The notes below the pieces were generated by a model, which saw nothing but the letters and a program-made list of their open reading frames with translations, was not told where the DNA came from and did no database searches. This document shows positions 11,640-20,679 of a stretch of 64,000 nt of DNA, piece by piece. Made by a program: the position numbers and the translations under genes. Origin of the DNA: Corynebacterium atypicum (lineage in GTDB: Bacteria; Actinomycetota; Actinomycetes; Mycobacteriales; Mycobacteriaceae); NCBI RefSeq assembly GCF_000732945.1, contig NZ_CP008944.1:900553-964552 (forward strand), written 5' to 3'. Numbering within the stretch: position 1 is the stretch's first letter; each line of letters starts with the position of its first letter.

Positions 11640-11983
11640 CTGGGTAGCCCCGCGAGCTCATCGGCTACGGCCTGGCCGATGGCCATGGTGCCGGCGGCTT
11701 CGATGAGCAGGTCGGCGACGGTAACGCCCAACGCGTGGCAGATCGCGGCGATCAGCTCTGAGGATGCTTCCTTCCGGCCGCGTTCGATCTCCGAGAGGTA
11801 GCCGGGGGAGACCCGGGCGGTTTCTGCGAGTTCGCGCAGCGTGATGCGGCGCTCCGCGCGGAAGCCACGAAGCGCATCGCCGAGCGCGGCTCGCAGCAGC
11901 GGCTCCGGTTGCCGCCGGTGCGTGGAGGCAGAGGCGGGCAGTGTCGCGGGTGCGGAGGTCATGAGCGCGGTATGAGTAGCCAT
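11636..11983 (-). CDS. clgR: ClgR, XRE-family activator of clp protease and stress genes
   Basis: The 115-aa protein holds one Cro/C1-type helix-turn-helix (about residues 34-90), with ITLRELAETARVSPGYLSEI as recognition core followed by ERGRKEAS, which is characteristic of ClgR. In actinobacteria ClgR activates clpP/clpC and, in mycobacteria, pspA. Here pspA is the divergent neighbour, which fits. I chose ATG 11983 rather than the upstream ATG 12010, because 12010 lies inside a SigH-type promoter whose start point would fall next to 11983. The C-terminus (ELAGLPS) is hydrophobic, as in known ClgR proteins that are degraded by Clp. Confidence 0.9.
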   Translation of the reverse strand: MATHTALMTSAPATLPASASTHRRQPEPLLRAALGDALRGFRAERRITLRELAETARVSPGYLSEIERGRKEASSELIAAICHALGVTVADLLIEAAGTMAIGQAVADELAGLPS

Positions 11984-11993
11984 CACTTGTTCT

Positions 11994-12019
11994 AACGTAA
12001 GAGACCCCATTTTTGTTCC
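11994..12019 (-). promoter_or_regulatory. SigH-type promoter of clgR
   Basis: Read on the minus strand this is GGAAC, 18 nt, GTT, which matches the extracytoplasmic SigH consensus (GGAAT-N17/18-GTT). It would start transcription about at the clgR ATG. The sigB promoter at 52309-52334 has the same elements with the same 18-nt spacer. Confidence 0.75.
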
Positions 12020-12151
12020 GGGCGGGGTGGTTTATCATGTAGGCAACCGCGTCCGTCTTGAGCCCGGTGTTCGGCGCATGGGTATCGTGTGCCGGGCGCC
12101 TGTACTTCAGTGACCGACGAACCCCATCGACTTCAGGAGACCTGCGACCTC

Positions 12152-13003
12152 ATGGCGAATCCTTTCTCAAAGTTCTGGAACTACCTGATGGCTCTCTTTG
12201 ACTCCAAGATCGAAGAGAACGCCGATCCGAAGGTGCAGATTCAGCAGGCTATGGAGGAGGCGCAGCGTCAGCACCAGGCGCTCTCCCAGCAGGCCGCCGC
12301 CGTCATCGGCAACCAACGGCAGCTGGAGATGCAGCTCAATCGCCGGTTGGGTGAAATTGAGAAGCTCCAGGCTAACACCAAGCAGGCGCTGCAGCTTGCC
12401 GATAAGGCCCGGGCCGGCGGCGATGAGAAAAAGGCCGTGGAATACGAGAACGCCGCCGAGGCCTTCGCCGCGCAGCTGGTTACCGCCGAGCAGTCCGTCG
12501 AGGACACGAAGCAGCTGCACGATCAGGCGATCCGCCAGGCCGAGCAGGCCAAGCAGGCGGTGGAGCGCAACGCCGCTCAGCTGCAGCAGAAGGTCGCCGA
12601 GCGCTCGAAGCTGCTCAGCCAGCTGGAGCAGGCAAAGATGCAGGAGAAGGTCGCTGAGTCGGTGCAGTCGATGAATTCGCTGACCTCCGGCTCTTCGCCG
12701 AACCTCGATCAGGTCCGTGAGAAGATCGAGCGCTGCTACGCCAACGCCTTGGGCCAGGCCGAGCTCGCCGAGAACTCGGTCGAGGCGCGGATGGCCGAGG
12801 TGGAACAGGCCGGCGTTCAGCTGGCCGGCCATTCGAGGCTGGAGCAGATTCGCGCCGAGATGAACGGCGGGCGTCCCGCCGGCGAGGTGGAGTCGAAGGG
12901 CCAGTCGGCGATCGAGGGGTCGACCGCATCGGGCTCTGCTACCAGCCCGCAGGCCGATCCCGACGCGGTGGCGCGCCGGATGCGTGAGCTGCGCGGCGAA
13001 TAG
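12152..13003 (+). CDS. pspA: PspA/IM30 family phage-shock protein A
   Basis: PspA binds damaged or stressed inner membrane and stabilises it. The 283-aa product begins [20 protein letters not shown], an amphipathic membrane-binding helix, followed by a long Gln/Glu/Lys/Ala-rich coiled coil (about 25-225) and a low-complexity tail ending [14 protein letters not shown] 12152 is preceded by a CAGGAG ribosome site; the frame is open upstream but without similarity. Its position opposite clgR parallels the mycobacterial clgR-pspA module. A strong hairpin at 13015-13046 closes it. Confidence 0.93.
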   Translation: MANPFSKFWNYLMALFDSKIEENADPKVQIQQAMEEAQRQHQALSQQAAAVIGNQRQLEMQLNRRLGEIEKLQANTKQALQLADKARAGGDEKKAVEYENAAEAFAAQLVTAEQSVEDTKQLHDQAIRQAEQAKQAVERNAAQLQQKVAERSKLLSQLEQAKMQEKVAESVQSMNSLTSGSSPNLDQVREKIERCYANALGQAELAENSVEARMAEVEQAGVQLAGHSRLEQIRAEMNGGRPAGEVESKGQSAIEGSTASGSATSPQADPDAVARRMRELRGE

Positions 13004-13014
13004 CGGTTTTCCGC

Positions 13015-13046
13015 GAGGGCCCCGGAGGCATACCTCCGGGGCCCTC
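13015..13046. terminator. Bidirectional terminator hairpin between pspA and bioN
   Basis: A perfect 14-bp inverted repeat, GAGGGCCCCGGAGG (13015-13028) with CCTCCGGGGCCCTC (13033-13046) and a 4-nt loop, separates two converging genes. There is no long T tract on either side. Confidence 0.8.
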
Positions 13047-13059
13047 TGGTGTGTCCGCG

Positions 13060-13740
13060 CTAGTCGTCGGCTGCGCCGCGAGCGGCAAGTGCTTCCGCCA
13101 GCGCTCGCGCGCGGCGGATGGACCGGATAATGACCGGGGTGGCAAAGGCGAAAAGCGAGAATCCTGTGCCGCGCGCCCGACGCGCTTCCAATACCTGCCT
13201 GACCTGTGCGAATTGGACCGGGATGAGGCGGATCGTCAGCGCTATGGCGAGGCCGATGCGCTCGGCCGGCACGCCGAAACGGCTTAAGGGCTGCAGCGCC
13301 TTTTCGACCGCGTCCATGAGCTCCTCGATGGTGGTGGTCAGCGGCACGAGGCTGGCGGCGAGGATGCACAAGCTCAACACCGCGAGGGTGCTGGCCGCCT
13401 CGGCGAGGTCGTGCTGCCACCACTGGAACGCGGCGAGAGCCACCAGCAGCGGCAGCGGCGCGGCGATCTGCGTCCAGGCGACGCGGATGGGGATCCGTGC
13501 GACGAGGTAGGCACAGCCGATGACTACGGCGAAGGCCGCGATGGCGATGGCGCCGTGAAGCAAAAAGACCGCGACTGTGATGGCGGCAAACACCGCGACC
13601 AGTTTGAGCGCGGGATTCATGGCGTGGACGGGGGTGCGCCCGGGCACGTAGACCCCGAAGGGGACCTCGCGCGGCAGCATGCTGAGCGAAAAAGAGCGTC
13701 TGGCCGTCTTCGGCGGCGTGGGAACGGACGTGCGGCTCAT
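13060..13740 (-). CDS. bioN: ECF transporter T component BioN (biotin uptake)
   Basis: BioN is the transmembrane coupling protein of the energy-coupling factor transporter that works with BioM (ATPase) and BioY (biotin-binding). The 226-aa protein has several hydrophobic helices from about residue 44 and the cytoplasmic coupling motif ARRARG at 186-191, the EcfT signature that contacts the ATPase. It overlaps the bioM stop by 4 nt, indicating translational coupling in a bioY-bioM-bioN operon. An extended basic N-terminus of about 40 residues precedes the core. Confidence 0.9.
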   Translation of the reverse strand: MSRTSVPTPPKTARRSFSLSMLPREVPFGVYVPGRTPVHAMNPALKLVAVFAAITVAVFLLHGAIAIAAFAVVIGCAYLVARIPIRVAWTQIAAPLPLLVALAAFQWWQHDLAEAASTLAVLSLCILAASLVPLTTTIEELMDAVEKALQPLSRFGVPAERIGLAIALTIRLIPVQFAQVRQVLEARRARGTGFSLFAFATPVIIRSIRRARALAEALAARGAADD

Positions 13741-14450
13741 GGCTGCACGCCGCCTTCGCCGGCACCATCGCCGGACGCCTCGCGGACGTAGCGCGGGATG
13801 ATAGCGCTTGGTGGGCCGTCGCCACGAACGCGTCCGTCGTTGAGGTAGATGACCCGGTCTGTGGTGTCGAAGAGCTCGAGATCGTGGCTGACCACGATGA
13901 GCTGCTGGTCGAGGGTGTCAAAGACGCGCTTGATGAGCTTCCGGTTGCGTAAGTCGAGCAGCGTCGTGGGCTCGTCTGTCACAATCACCTCCGGTTCGGT
14001 GATCAGGACTGCGGCCAAGGCGAGCAGCTGTTTTTGCCCGCCGGAGAGCAGATGCGGCGATTTTTCCGCGTGCTCGGCGAGCCCGAAACGCTCGAGCATG
14101 GCGAGGGCTTTTGCCCTGCGCTGGGCGCGCGGAAGTTTGTAGCGCCGCAGGGAGAAGGCGACGTCGTCAAGCACTGTTGGCATGACGATCTGGTTGTCTG
14201 CATCAGAGAAGATGAATCCCACTTGCCGGCGCACCCGCGCGCCGTCGCGTGTTGTATCGAGGCCGTCAACAGTCACCCTGCCGCTGGAGGGCTCACCGAG
14301 CCCGTTGATGAGGCGGGCGAAGGTTGACTTGCCGCAGCCGTTGGGGCCGATAACACCGATGCGCGGCTCGGTGAGCTCCAGGTCGACGTCACTGAGGACG
14401 GTGTGGCCGTCGAAGTCTACGGTGACGTGCTCGAAGCTAATGCTCGGCAT
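13737..14450 (-). CDS. bioM: ECF transporter ATPase BioM (biotin uptake)
   Basis: This 237-aa ABC ATPase has Walker A GPNGCGKS (35-42), the Q-loop region, the signature LLSGGQKQ and Walker B VIVTDEPTTLLD, all intact. It powers biotin import with BioN and BioY. The gene overlaps bioY by 14 nt upstream and bioN by 4 nt downstream, so the three form a tightly coupled operon. No regulatory C-terminal domain is present. Confidence 0.93.
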   Translation of the reverse strand: MPSISFEHVTVDFDGHTVLSDVDLELTEPRIGVIGPNGCGKSTFARLINGLGEPSSGRVTVDGLDTTRDGARVRRQVGFIFSDADNQIVMPTVLDDVAFSLRRYKLPRAQRRAKALAMLERFGLAEHAEKSPHLLSGGQKQLLALAAVLITEPEVIVTDEPTTLLDLRNRKLIKRVFDTLDQQLIVVSHDLELFDTTDRVIYLNDGRVRGDGPPSAIIPRYVREASGDGAGEGGVQP

Positions 14451-15060
14451 CGCCCGTGGTCCTCGGCTGGCCGGTCATGGCTGCCGCGGGCGGTTGCGCC
14501 CGACCCGCGCGCAAAAGGTCGGGGAAGGCAGCGTGGACGCCGAGTGCGATCGCGACCATGGCGGCAAACTTGATCGCATCTGGGATGAGGAACGGGATCT
14601 GGGCTACTGCTGCGGCCGAGACGGTCAGCCCGGAGATGATCATCAGCCCTATCGCCCCCGCGAGATACTGCGTGACCAGCGCCCCGGCGGCGCCGAGGGT
14701 GAAGAAGACGAGCTGACCGGAGCGCGCGCCGGGTCGGGCGCGGTACGCGATCGCGCCGGCCACGGCTGCTGAGAGCAGGTAGCCGACGATGTAGCCGGCG
14801 GTGGGCCCGCCGAGTGCAGAAATGACGGTGCGCCCGCCGGCGAGCACGGGTAGCACCAGGCCGACGAGGAGGAAGAGCCCGACGCTGAAAAAGCCTCGGC
14901 GCGCGCCGAGGACGAGCCCGGTGAGTGCGACGGCGGCGTTCTGTAAGACGATGGGGACTCCGGCGGCGCCAACGGGGATGGAGATGAAGGCCAACACGAT
15001 GATCAGGGCTGCGAATATGGCGCAGTAGGCGAGATCTGCCAGGCGGTGAGTAGGTGACAT
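14437..15060 (-). CDS. bioY: Biotin-binding S component BioY
   Basis: BioY is the substrate-specific membrane subunit of the biotin ECF transporter. The 207-aa protein has six hydrophobic segments and typical BioY stretches (FISIPVGAAGVPIVLQNAAV; GGPTAGYIVGYLL). Corynebacteria generally need biotin, so uptake is central. The start at 15060 is preferred over the in-frame ATG at 15126: a minus-strand -10 TACGCT (15069-15074) ends 8 nt before it, giving a leaderless mRNA, and a BioQ-like palindrome lies just upstream. Confidence 0.92.
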   Translation of the reverse strand: MSPTHRLADLAYCAIFAALIIVLAFISIPVGAAGVPIVLQNAAVALTGLVLGARRGFFSVGLFLLVGLVLPVLAGGRTVISALGGPTAGYIVGYLLSAAVAGAIAYRARPGARSGQLVFFTLGAAGALVTQYLAGAIGLMIISGLTVSAAAVAQIPFLIPDAIKFAAMVAIALGVHAAFPDLLRAGRAQPPAAAMTGQPRTTGDAEH

Positions 15061-15093
15061 GGGGCTAAAGCGTAGCCTGGCCCAGAGAAAAAT

Positions 15094-15106
15094 TAAACAT
15101 CGTTCA
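15094..15106 (-). promoter_or_regulatory. Candidate BioQ operator before bioYMN
   Basis: On the minus strand this 13-mer reads TGAAC, GAT, GTTTA. The published corynebacterial BioQ (TetR-type biotin repressor) motif is TGAAC-N3-GTTAC. It sits in the -35 region of the inferred bioY promoter, where a repressor would block transcription. The right half matches only in part. Confidence 0.6.
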
Positions 15107-15208
15107 AGTGTGGGGGTAATTGGCACTCGCTGGGCGGCCGGCGCCGCCGCGGGGACAGGCTAAGGTCCGGAGGCAGTGCGGTAGCGCGCCGGCTTTAGGA
15201 TCAGACAT

Positions 15209-15418
15209 ATGCGCTTGACTGAGTTTCACAGGTTAGTCATCGGAGAGTTTGGCGACACGGGAGGCGACTTCGTCGTGCACTCGCACGTGTTAGCGGATCA
15301 CGGGAAAACGGGGGAGGAGCTCCTGGAGTGCGGGATCGACCCGGCGGTGGTGTGGGCAGCGCTCTGTGAAGACTTCCAGGTCCCGCCGGAGCGTCGGCTC
15401 GGCCCAGACGAGCCGTAG
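15209..15418 (+). CDS. DUF3046 domain protein
   Basis: This small 69-aa protein begins MRLTEFHRLVIGEFG and contains LADHGKTGEELLECGIDP followed by WAALCEDFQVP, the full-length DUF3046 pattern. The family is almost always encoded beside recA in actinobacteria; no function is established. A TAGGAT -10 box (15196-15201) lies exactly 7 nt before the ATG, so the message is probably leaderless. recA follows after about 220 nt with its own SOS box, so the two are regulated separately at least in part. Confidence 0.85.
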   Translation: MRLTEFHRLVIGEFGDTGGDFVVHSHVLADHGKTGEELLECGIDPAVVWAALCEDFQVPPERRLGPDEP

Positions 15419-15466
15419 CGCACGCCCGACCTTCCTGCGTCGCGCGGAATGGGCCCCCGATTGAAA

Positions 15467-15482
15467 TCGAACACATGTCCAT
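15467..15482 (+). promoter_or_regulatory. SOS box (LexA site) of recA
   Basis: The 16-mer TCGAACACATGTCCAT resembles the actinobacterial LexA box TCGAAC-N4-GTTCGA; the left half is perfect and the right half is degenerate. It lies 160-175 nt before the recA start. Confidence 0.75.
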
Positions 15483-15641
15483 GTAGTTTTAGGCAATGAG
15501 CGCCCCTGTCCGCCTCGGTGGTTAAGGTGGGGAGCCGTAACGCGGGCGCGGCGAGTCTTAACTTGATGATGGCCCCGCGGCGCACCGGGCGTGAGAGCGC
15601 CAGGCGCCGCCAGTAATTTTCTAGGCAGAAACGGACAACTC

Positions 15642-16790
<1,149 letters not shown>

Positions 16791-16796
16791 CCGGCA

Positions 16797-17384
16797 ATGG
16801 GGCCCGATCCGGAGCGCTACCAGCGTGCGCTTGACGCCCTCGCGGCGGTAGCCAGCGGGCAGCCCAAGCCTTTGTTCGATGCCGAAGCAGAAAAGGCCAA
16901 GGCGAAGGCCCGTGAGCGGGCCTTGAAGCTACTCGACCAGCGAGCCCGCTCGCGCGCGGAACTCTCGCGGCGGCTGGCGGCGGCGGACTTCGAACCGGAG
17001 CTCATCGAGGCGGTGCTCGACGATCTCGCCGCCGTGCGGCTGATCGACGACGCCGCGTTTGCTCGGCAGTGGGTCGAGCAACGGCGGCGCCGCCGCGGCA
17101 AATCCGCGCGGATGCTGGACCACGAGCTCGAGCGCAAGGGCGTGATTGCGGTCGATCGGGCCGCCGCACTGGCCACTATCGACCCCGAAGAGGAGCGCGA
17201 GCAGGCCTTGCGGCTGGCGCAGAAGAAGGCGGGCACGCTTTCCGCCGCCCCGGCCGATCGGAGGGACCGGGATAAGCAGCTGCGCCGCATCGTCGGGGTG
17301 CTCGCCAGACGCGGTTACCCCCAGGCGATGTCCGTCGAGCTGGCCAAGCAGGCCCTCGACGAGCGCATCGCAGAGCTATCCTAG
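16797..17384 (+). CDS. recX: RecA regulator RecX
   Basis: RecX binds RecA filaments and limits their growth. The 195-aa Arg/Ala-rich helical protein shows the three-repeat RecX layout, with RARSRAELSRRL, then VLDDLAAVRLIDDAAFARQW, RRRRRGKSARMLDHEL and the C-terminal GVLARRGYPQAMSVELAKQAL. It starts 6 nt after the recA stop and is presumably co-transcribed with it. No alternative start is better supported. The nearest downstream gene is convergent. Confidence 0.92.
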   Translation: MGPDPERYQRALDALAAVASGQPKPLFDAEAEKAKAKARERALKLLDQRARSRAELSRRLAAADFEPELIEAVLDDLAAVRLIDDAAFARQWVEQRRRRRGKSARMLDHELERKGVIAVDRAAALATIDPEEEREQALRLAQKKAGTLSAAPADRRDRDKQLRRIVGVLARRGYPQAMSVELAKQALDERIAELS

Positions 17385-17393
17385 CCGGTAGGT

Positions 17394-18271
17394 TTAGGCC
17401 GGCCCGGCTTGACCCGGCTCGCCTGGCCAGGCCAGTGCCGTATCGGCCAGGTGCTTATCGGCGAACGTCTGCCAGGTGCCGGAGCGAATCAGCTCGTCGA
17501 GCGCGGCGTTGACCATCGACACGCTGGCCGTGTCCTCAGGGGGCAGCCCGATCCCGTAGCGCTGCGGATCGCCGGCCCGCTCGACTCGGTCGCCCCCGTC
17601 GCTCGTTTGGTCAAGCGCGGTGATGACGAAGCGATCCGGTTGCTGCGCGGCGAACCCGGAAAGGATCGCGGCGTCGGAAACCACACCGCTCACCTTGCCC
17701 GTGCGCAGTGCGCGAACGCAGTCGACGTAGGTGGGGTACTCGATCAAGCTTGCCTCGGTGAACTCCGCGCTGGCGTGCGCGGCCGACGTCGATCCCGCGA
17801 CCACGCAAATCTGGTCCGGAGCGCCATCGCCGGCCCCCTTACTTGAGCGGAATAAAAGCGCGGAGCGGGTGACCAGGTAGGGGCCGGCGAAGGTGATAGC
17901 GGCCGCGCGCTGGGGGTGATCGAATAGGTCGCCGCCACCATATCGACCCGGTGCTCCTTGAGGGCGATCTCGCGCTGGCCGCTGGCGGTTTCTACCCACT
18001 CGATGCGCGGGCGCGGCAAGCCGTTGCGCGCGGCGATGTGCCCGATGCCCCAGGCCGCGACGTCGACGTCGAACCCGCGCATCGCGCCGTCCGGGTCGCG
18101 CAGGCTCAGCCCCGGCGGGTCGAACTTGGTGCCTACCGTCACCGTACCTGCCTCGATCGCGGCGAGGAGCCTGCTGGGCTTGGGCGGCGTGCAGGCGGCT
18201 AACCCGCAGGCGAGGAGGACCACCGTCACAGCGGCGGCGATCAGGCGTCGGATTAAAGCGACCACGCTCAC
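17394..18271 (-). pseudogene. Glutamate/amino-acid ABC transporter binding lipoprotein (GluB-like), frameshifted
   Basis: From GTG 18271, which has a GAGGAGG ribosome site at 18281-18287, the product has a lipoprotein signal ending LAAC and a normal SBP_bac_3 start (VTVGTKFDPPGLSLRDPDGA; VDMVAATYSIT). The frame then drifts. The rest of the protein (AAAITFAGPYLVTRSALLF to the C-terminus) lies in the neighbouring frame. Adding one base to the G5 run at 17912-17916 joins the halves. No permease or ATPase genes lie beside it, unlike the gluABCD operon of C. glutamicum. It is either decayed or miscalled. Confidence 0.75.
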
Positions 18272-18337
18272 CCTAAAGAACCTCCTCGAGGCGCCTGGGC
18301 CCGCAAGCGGGCAGTGCGGCTTTCTCTGCGGGTTTAC

Positions 18338-18364
18338 CGGGTTAACCCGCGCTATCTTATAGCG
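18338..18364. promoter_or_regulatory. Adjacent palindromes in the gluB-like/miaB divergent promoter region
   Basis: CGGGTTAACCCG (18338-18349, perfect 12-bp palindrome) abuts CGCTAT-CTT-ATAGCG (18350-18364). On the minus strand the second contains TAAGAT, a good -10 box for the binding-protein gene. The positions suit a repressor or activator site; no specific regulator is recognised. Confidence 0.5.
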
Positions 18365-18431
18365 TAGCCGCCACCGACCGCCCGGAACGGCAATTGGGGT
18401 TTGCACCTGCCCGCTGCGTAGAATGCTGGCC

Positions 18432-19937
18432 GTGTCAACCATGCCTTTGAGTCATCCCGCGCCGGCTACGCCCAGCCGCGACCACCGCACCTACGAGGTG
18501 CGCACGTTCGGCTGCCAGATGAACGTCCACGATTCCGAGCGGCTCGCGGGGCTTCTGGAATCCGCGGGCTATCTTCCCGCCGAGGGCGGGGAGCCGGACG
18601 TGGTGGTGTTCAACACGTGTGCGGTGCGCGAGAACGCCGATAACCGCCTGTACGGCACCCTGGGGCAGCTCAAGCAGACCAAGGAGCAACACCCCGGCAT
18701 GCAGATTGCGGTGGGCGGGTGTCTGGCGCAGAAGGACCGCGAGGTGGTCACCCAGCGTGCCCCTTGGGTAGACGTGGTGTTTGGTACCCACAACCTGGGC
18801 TCGTTGCCGGTGCTGCTGGAACGGGCGGCGCACAACCAGAAGGCCGAGGTTGAGATCCTCGATTCCCTGGAACAGTTCCCCAGCGTGTTGCCCGCGAAGC
18901 GGGAATCGGCCTACGCCGGTTGGGTGTCCATCTCGGTCGGTTGCAACAACACGTGCACGTTCTGCATCGTCCCGCAGCTGCGCGGCAAAGAAGCAGACCG
19001 GCGCCCCGGCGACATCTTGGCTGAGGTCCAGGCCTTGGTGGATCAGGGAGTACTAGAGGTCACGCTGCTAGGTCAGAACGTCAACGCCTACGGGGTGCAC
19101 TTTGACGATCCGGACCTGCAGCGCGACCGGACCGCGTTTTCCAAGTTGCTGCGCGCCTGCGGAAGCATTGACGGTTTGGAACGGGTGCGCTTTACCTCGC
19201 CCCACCCGGCCGAATTCACCGACGACGTGATCGATGCGATGGCAGAAACACCCAACGTGTGCCCGCAGTTGCACATGCCATTGCAGTCCGGGTCGGACCG
19301 GATCCTCAAGGCCATGCGGCGTAGCTACCGGACTCGAAAGTTCCTGGGCATCCTGGATAAGGTGCGGGCGAAGATCCCGCACGCGGCGATCACCACGGAC
19401 ATCATCGTGGGTTTTCCCGGCGAGACCGAAGAGGATTTCCAAGCGACCCTCGACGTGGTGGAAAAGGCGCGGTTTAGCTCGGCGTTTACCTTCCAGTATT
19501 CGCCGCGGCCGTCGACGCCGGCCGCGGAGATGGCCGAGCAGGTACCCAAGGAGGTCGTGCAGGAGCGCTACGAGCGGCTGGTGGCGCTGCAGGACCGCAT
19601 CGCGGCGGAGGAGAACGCCCGGTTTGTCGGCCAGACCGTGGAGCTGGTGGTGCAGGAGCACGCCGGGCGCCGTGCTGGCGAGACGCACCGGCTGTCCGGG
19701 AGAGCCCGGGATGGCCGCCTCGTGCACTTCGATCCCGCGGGGACTGATGAGCCGGTGCGCCCGGGCGATGTGGTCGACGTCGTGATCACCGAGGCCCACC
19801 CGTTCTTCCTGGTCTCGGACGCCCGCCCGGTGGCTCACCGCCGCACTCGAGCGGGCGACATGGCCGCGGCCGGGCGCACGCCGACCACCCCGGCGGTAGG
19901 CCTGGGCTTGCCGCCGATCGGGCAGCCGCGGCGTTAG
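18432..19937 (+). CDS. miaB: tRNA-2-methylthio-N6-dimethylallyladenosine synthase MiaB
   Basis: MiaB is a radical-SAM enzyme that adds the methylthio group to i6A37 of tRNAs, acting after MiaA (encoded at 22993). The N-terminal domain has its cluster Cys in TFGCQMN (Cys28), then NTCAV and GGCLAQ. The radical-SAM motif C-x3-C-x2-C is at Cys171, Cys175 and Cys178. A TRAM domain ends the protein. I chose GTG 18432 because a TAGAAT -10 box (18419-18424) lies exactly 7 nt upstream; ATG 18423 would lie inside that box. Confidence 0.93.
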   Translation: MSTMPLSHPAPATPSRDHRTYEVRTFGCQMNVHDSERLAGLLESAGYLPAEGGEPDVVVFNTCAVRENADNRLYGTLGQLKQTKEQHPGMQIAVGGCLAQKDREVVTQRAPWVDVVFGTHNLGSLPVLLERAAHNQKAEVEILDSLEQFPSVLPAKRESAYAGWVSISVGCNNTCTFCIVPQLRGKEADRRPGDILAEVQALVDQGVLEVTLLGQNVNAYGVHFDDPDLQRDRTAFSKLLRACGSIDGLERVRFTSPHPAEFTDDVIDAMAETPNVCPQLHMPLQSGSDRILKAMRRSYRTRKFLGILDKVRAKIPHAAITTDIIVGFPGETEEDFQATLDVVEKARFSSAFTFQYSPRPSTPAAEMAEQVPKEVVQERYERLVALQDRIAAEENARFVGQTVELVVQEHAGRRAGETHRLSGRARDGRLVHFDPAGTDEPVRPGDVVDVVITEAHPFFLVSDARPVAHRRTRAGDMAAAGRTPTTPAVGLGLPPIGQPRR

Positions 19938-19947
19938 GCTGATCGTT

Positions 19948-20667
19948 ATGACCTCTCACGCGAACCGGCCCGAAGACACGGCCGGAGACACACAGCCCAC
20001 CGCGGCGCAGCTGGCCGGGCAAGAGCGGCTGGCCGCGCGCACTGTGGAGCTGGGATCGTGGTTCTATGTGTTGCTCGCCTGCTTGCTGATCTACGTGGTC
20101 TCGCTCTTTTTGCCGCAGGTCACCGGCGTCAAAGGGTGGCAGGTGCTGGTCTTGAGCCGGGCCGCCGAGGCCGGCGGGGTGAAACTGACTGAGTACGTCT
20201 TGGCCTGGCTGTGCTTCCTCGGGGTGGGCGTGGGCACGGCGATCACGTTGGCCACCCGCCGCACTGTGGCGGCGCTGGTCTCATGGATGCTCACCACCGT
20301 CGGGGTGGCCTTCGCCCTGTTGGCCACGTGGCTGAGGATGCAGCGCCCGGCCGCGGAAGAGGCGATCACAGCCGAGGTCGGCACGATGCTCATGATTGGG
20401 GTGGTTGTGGTCGCCTGCGCGGCTTACTCGATGACCGCGTTGCGCCGCTCCCCGGAGCAAAAGCGCATTGCACGCGCCCGGGCGCAGGTGAAAGACCAAG
20501 ACCCGGTGGCCCAGGCGCAGCGCGAATCGGGGGCGGTGTTGACCAGCGATGCGGAAAACCCGCTGCTTGTCGACGACCGTCGCGCCCGCTCCCAGCAGCG
20601 CGCGCAGCGCCGCCAGGCCGAGCGCGAGGCCGCCCAGCGCGCGGTGGAGGACAGTGAGGAGAGCTAA
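19948..20667 (+). CDS. Rv2732c-family membrane protein
   Basis: This 239-aa protein has four hydrophobic segments (about 36-54, 77-94, 104-122 and 138-155) between a hydrophilic N-terminus and a long charged Arg/Gln/Ala/Glu-rich cytoplasmic tail. It matches the conserved mycobacterial and corynebacterial membrane protein encoded directly after miaB, function unknown. A TAGGCT -10 box (19935-19940), overlapping the miaB stop, sits 7 nt before the ATG, so it has its own leaderless promoter. The shared order miaB, this gene, DUF349 gene, miaA is kept across mycolic-acid bacteria. Confidence 0.8.
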   Translation: MTSHANRPEDTAGDTQPTAAQLAGQERLAARTVELGSWFYVLLACLLIYVVSLFLPQVTGVKGWQVLVLSRAAEAGGVKLTEYVLAWLCFLGVGVGTAITLATRRTVAALVSWMLTTVGVAFALLATWLRMQRPAAEEAITAEVGTMLMIGVVVVACAAYSMTALRRSPEQKRIARARAQVKDQDPVAQAQRESGAVLTSDAENPLLVDDRRARSQQRAQRRQAEREAAQRAVEDSEES

Positions 20668-20679
20668 GCGCTGGGCCGC

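Noticed and set aside
12167..13921. Long minus-strand frame (584 codons) across pspA and bioN
   Set aside because: It is antisense to the clear pspA coding sequence and runs through bioN in another frame; open only because the DNA is GC-rich.
19930..19947. DtxR box near GTTAGGCT
   Set aside because: Only one half of the 19-bp palindrome is present; it is better explained as the -10 box TAGGCT of the next gene.
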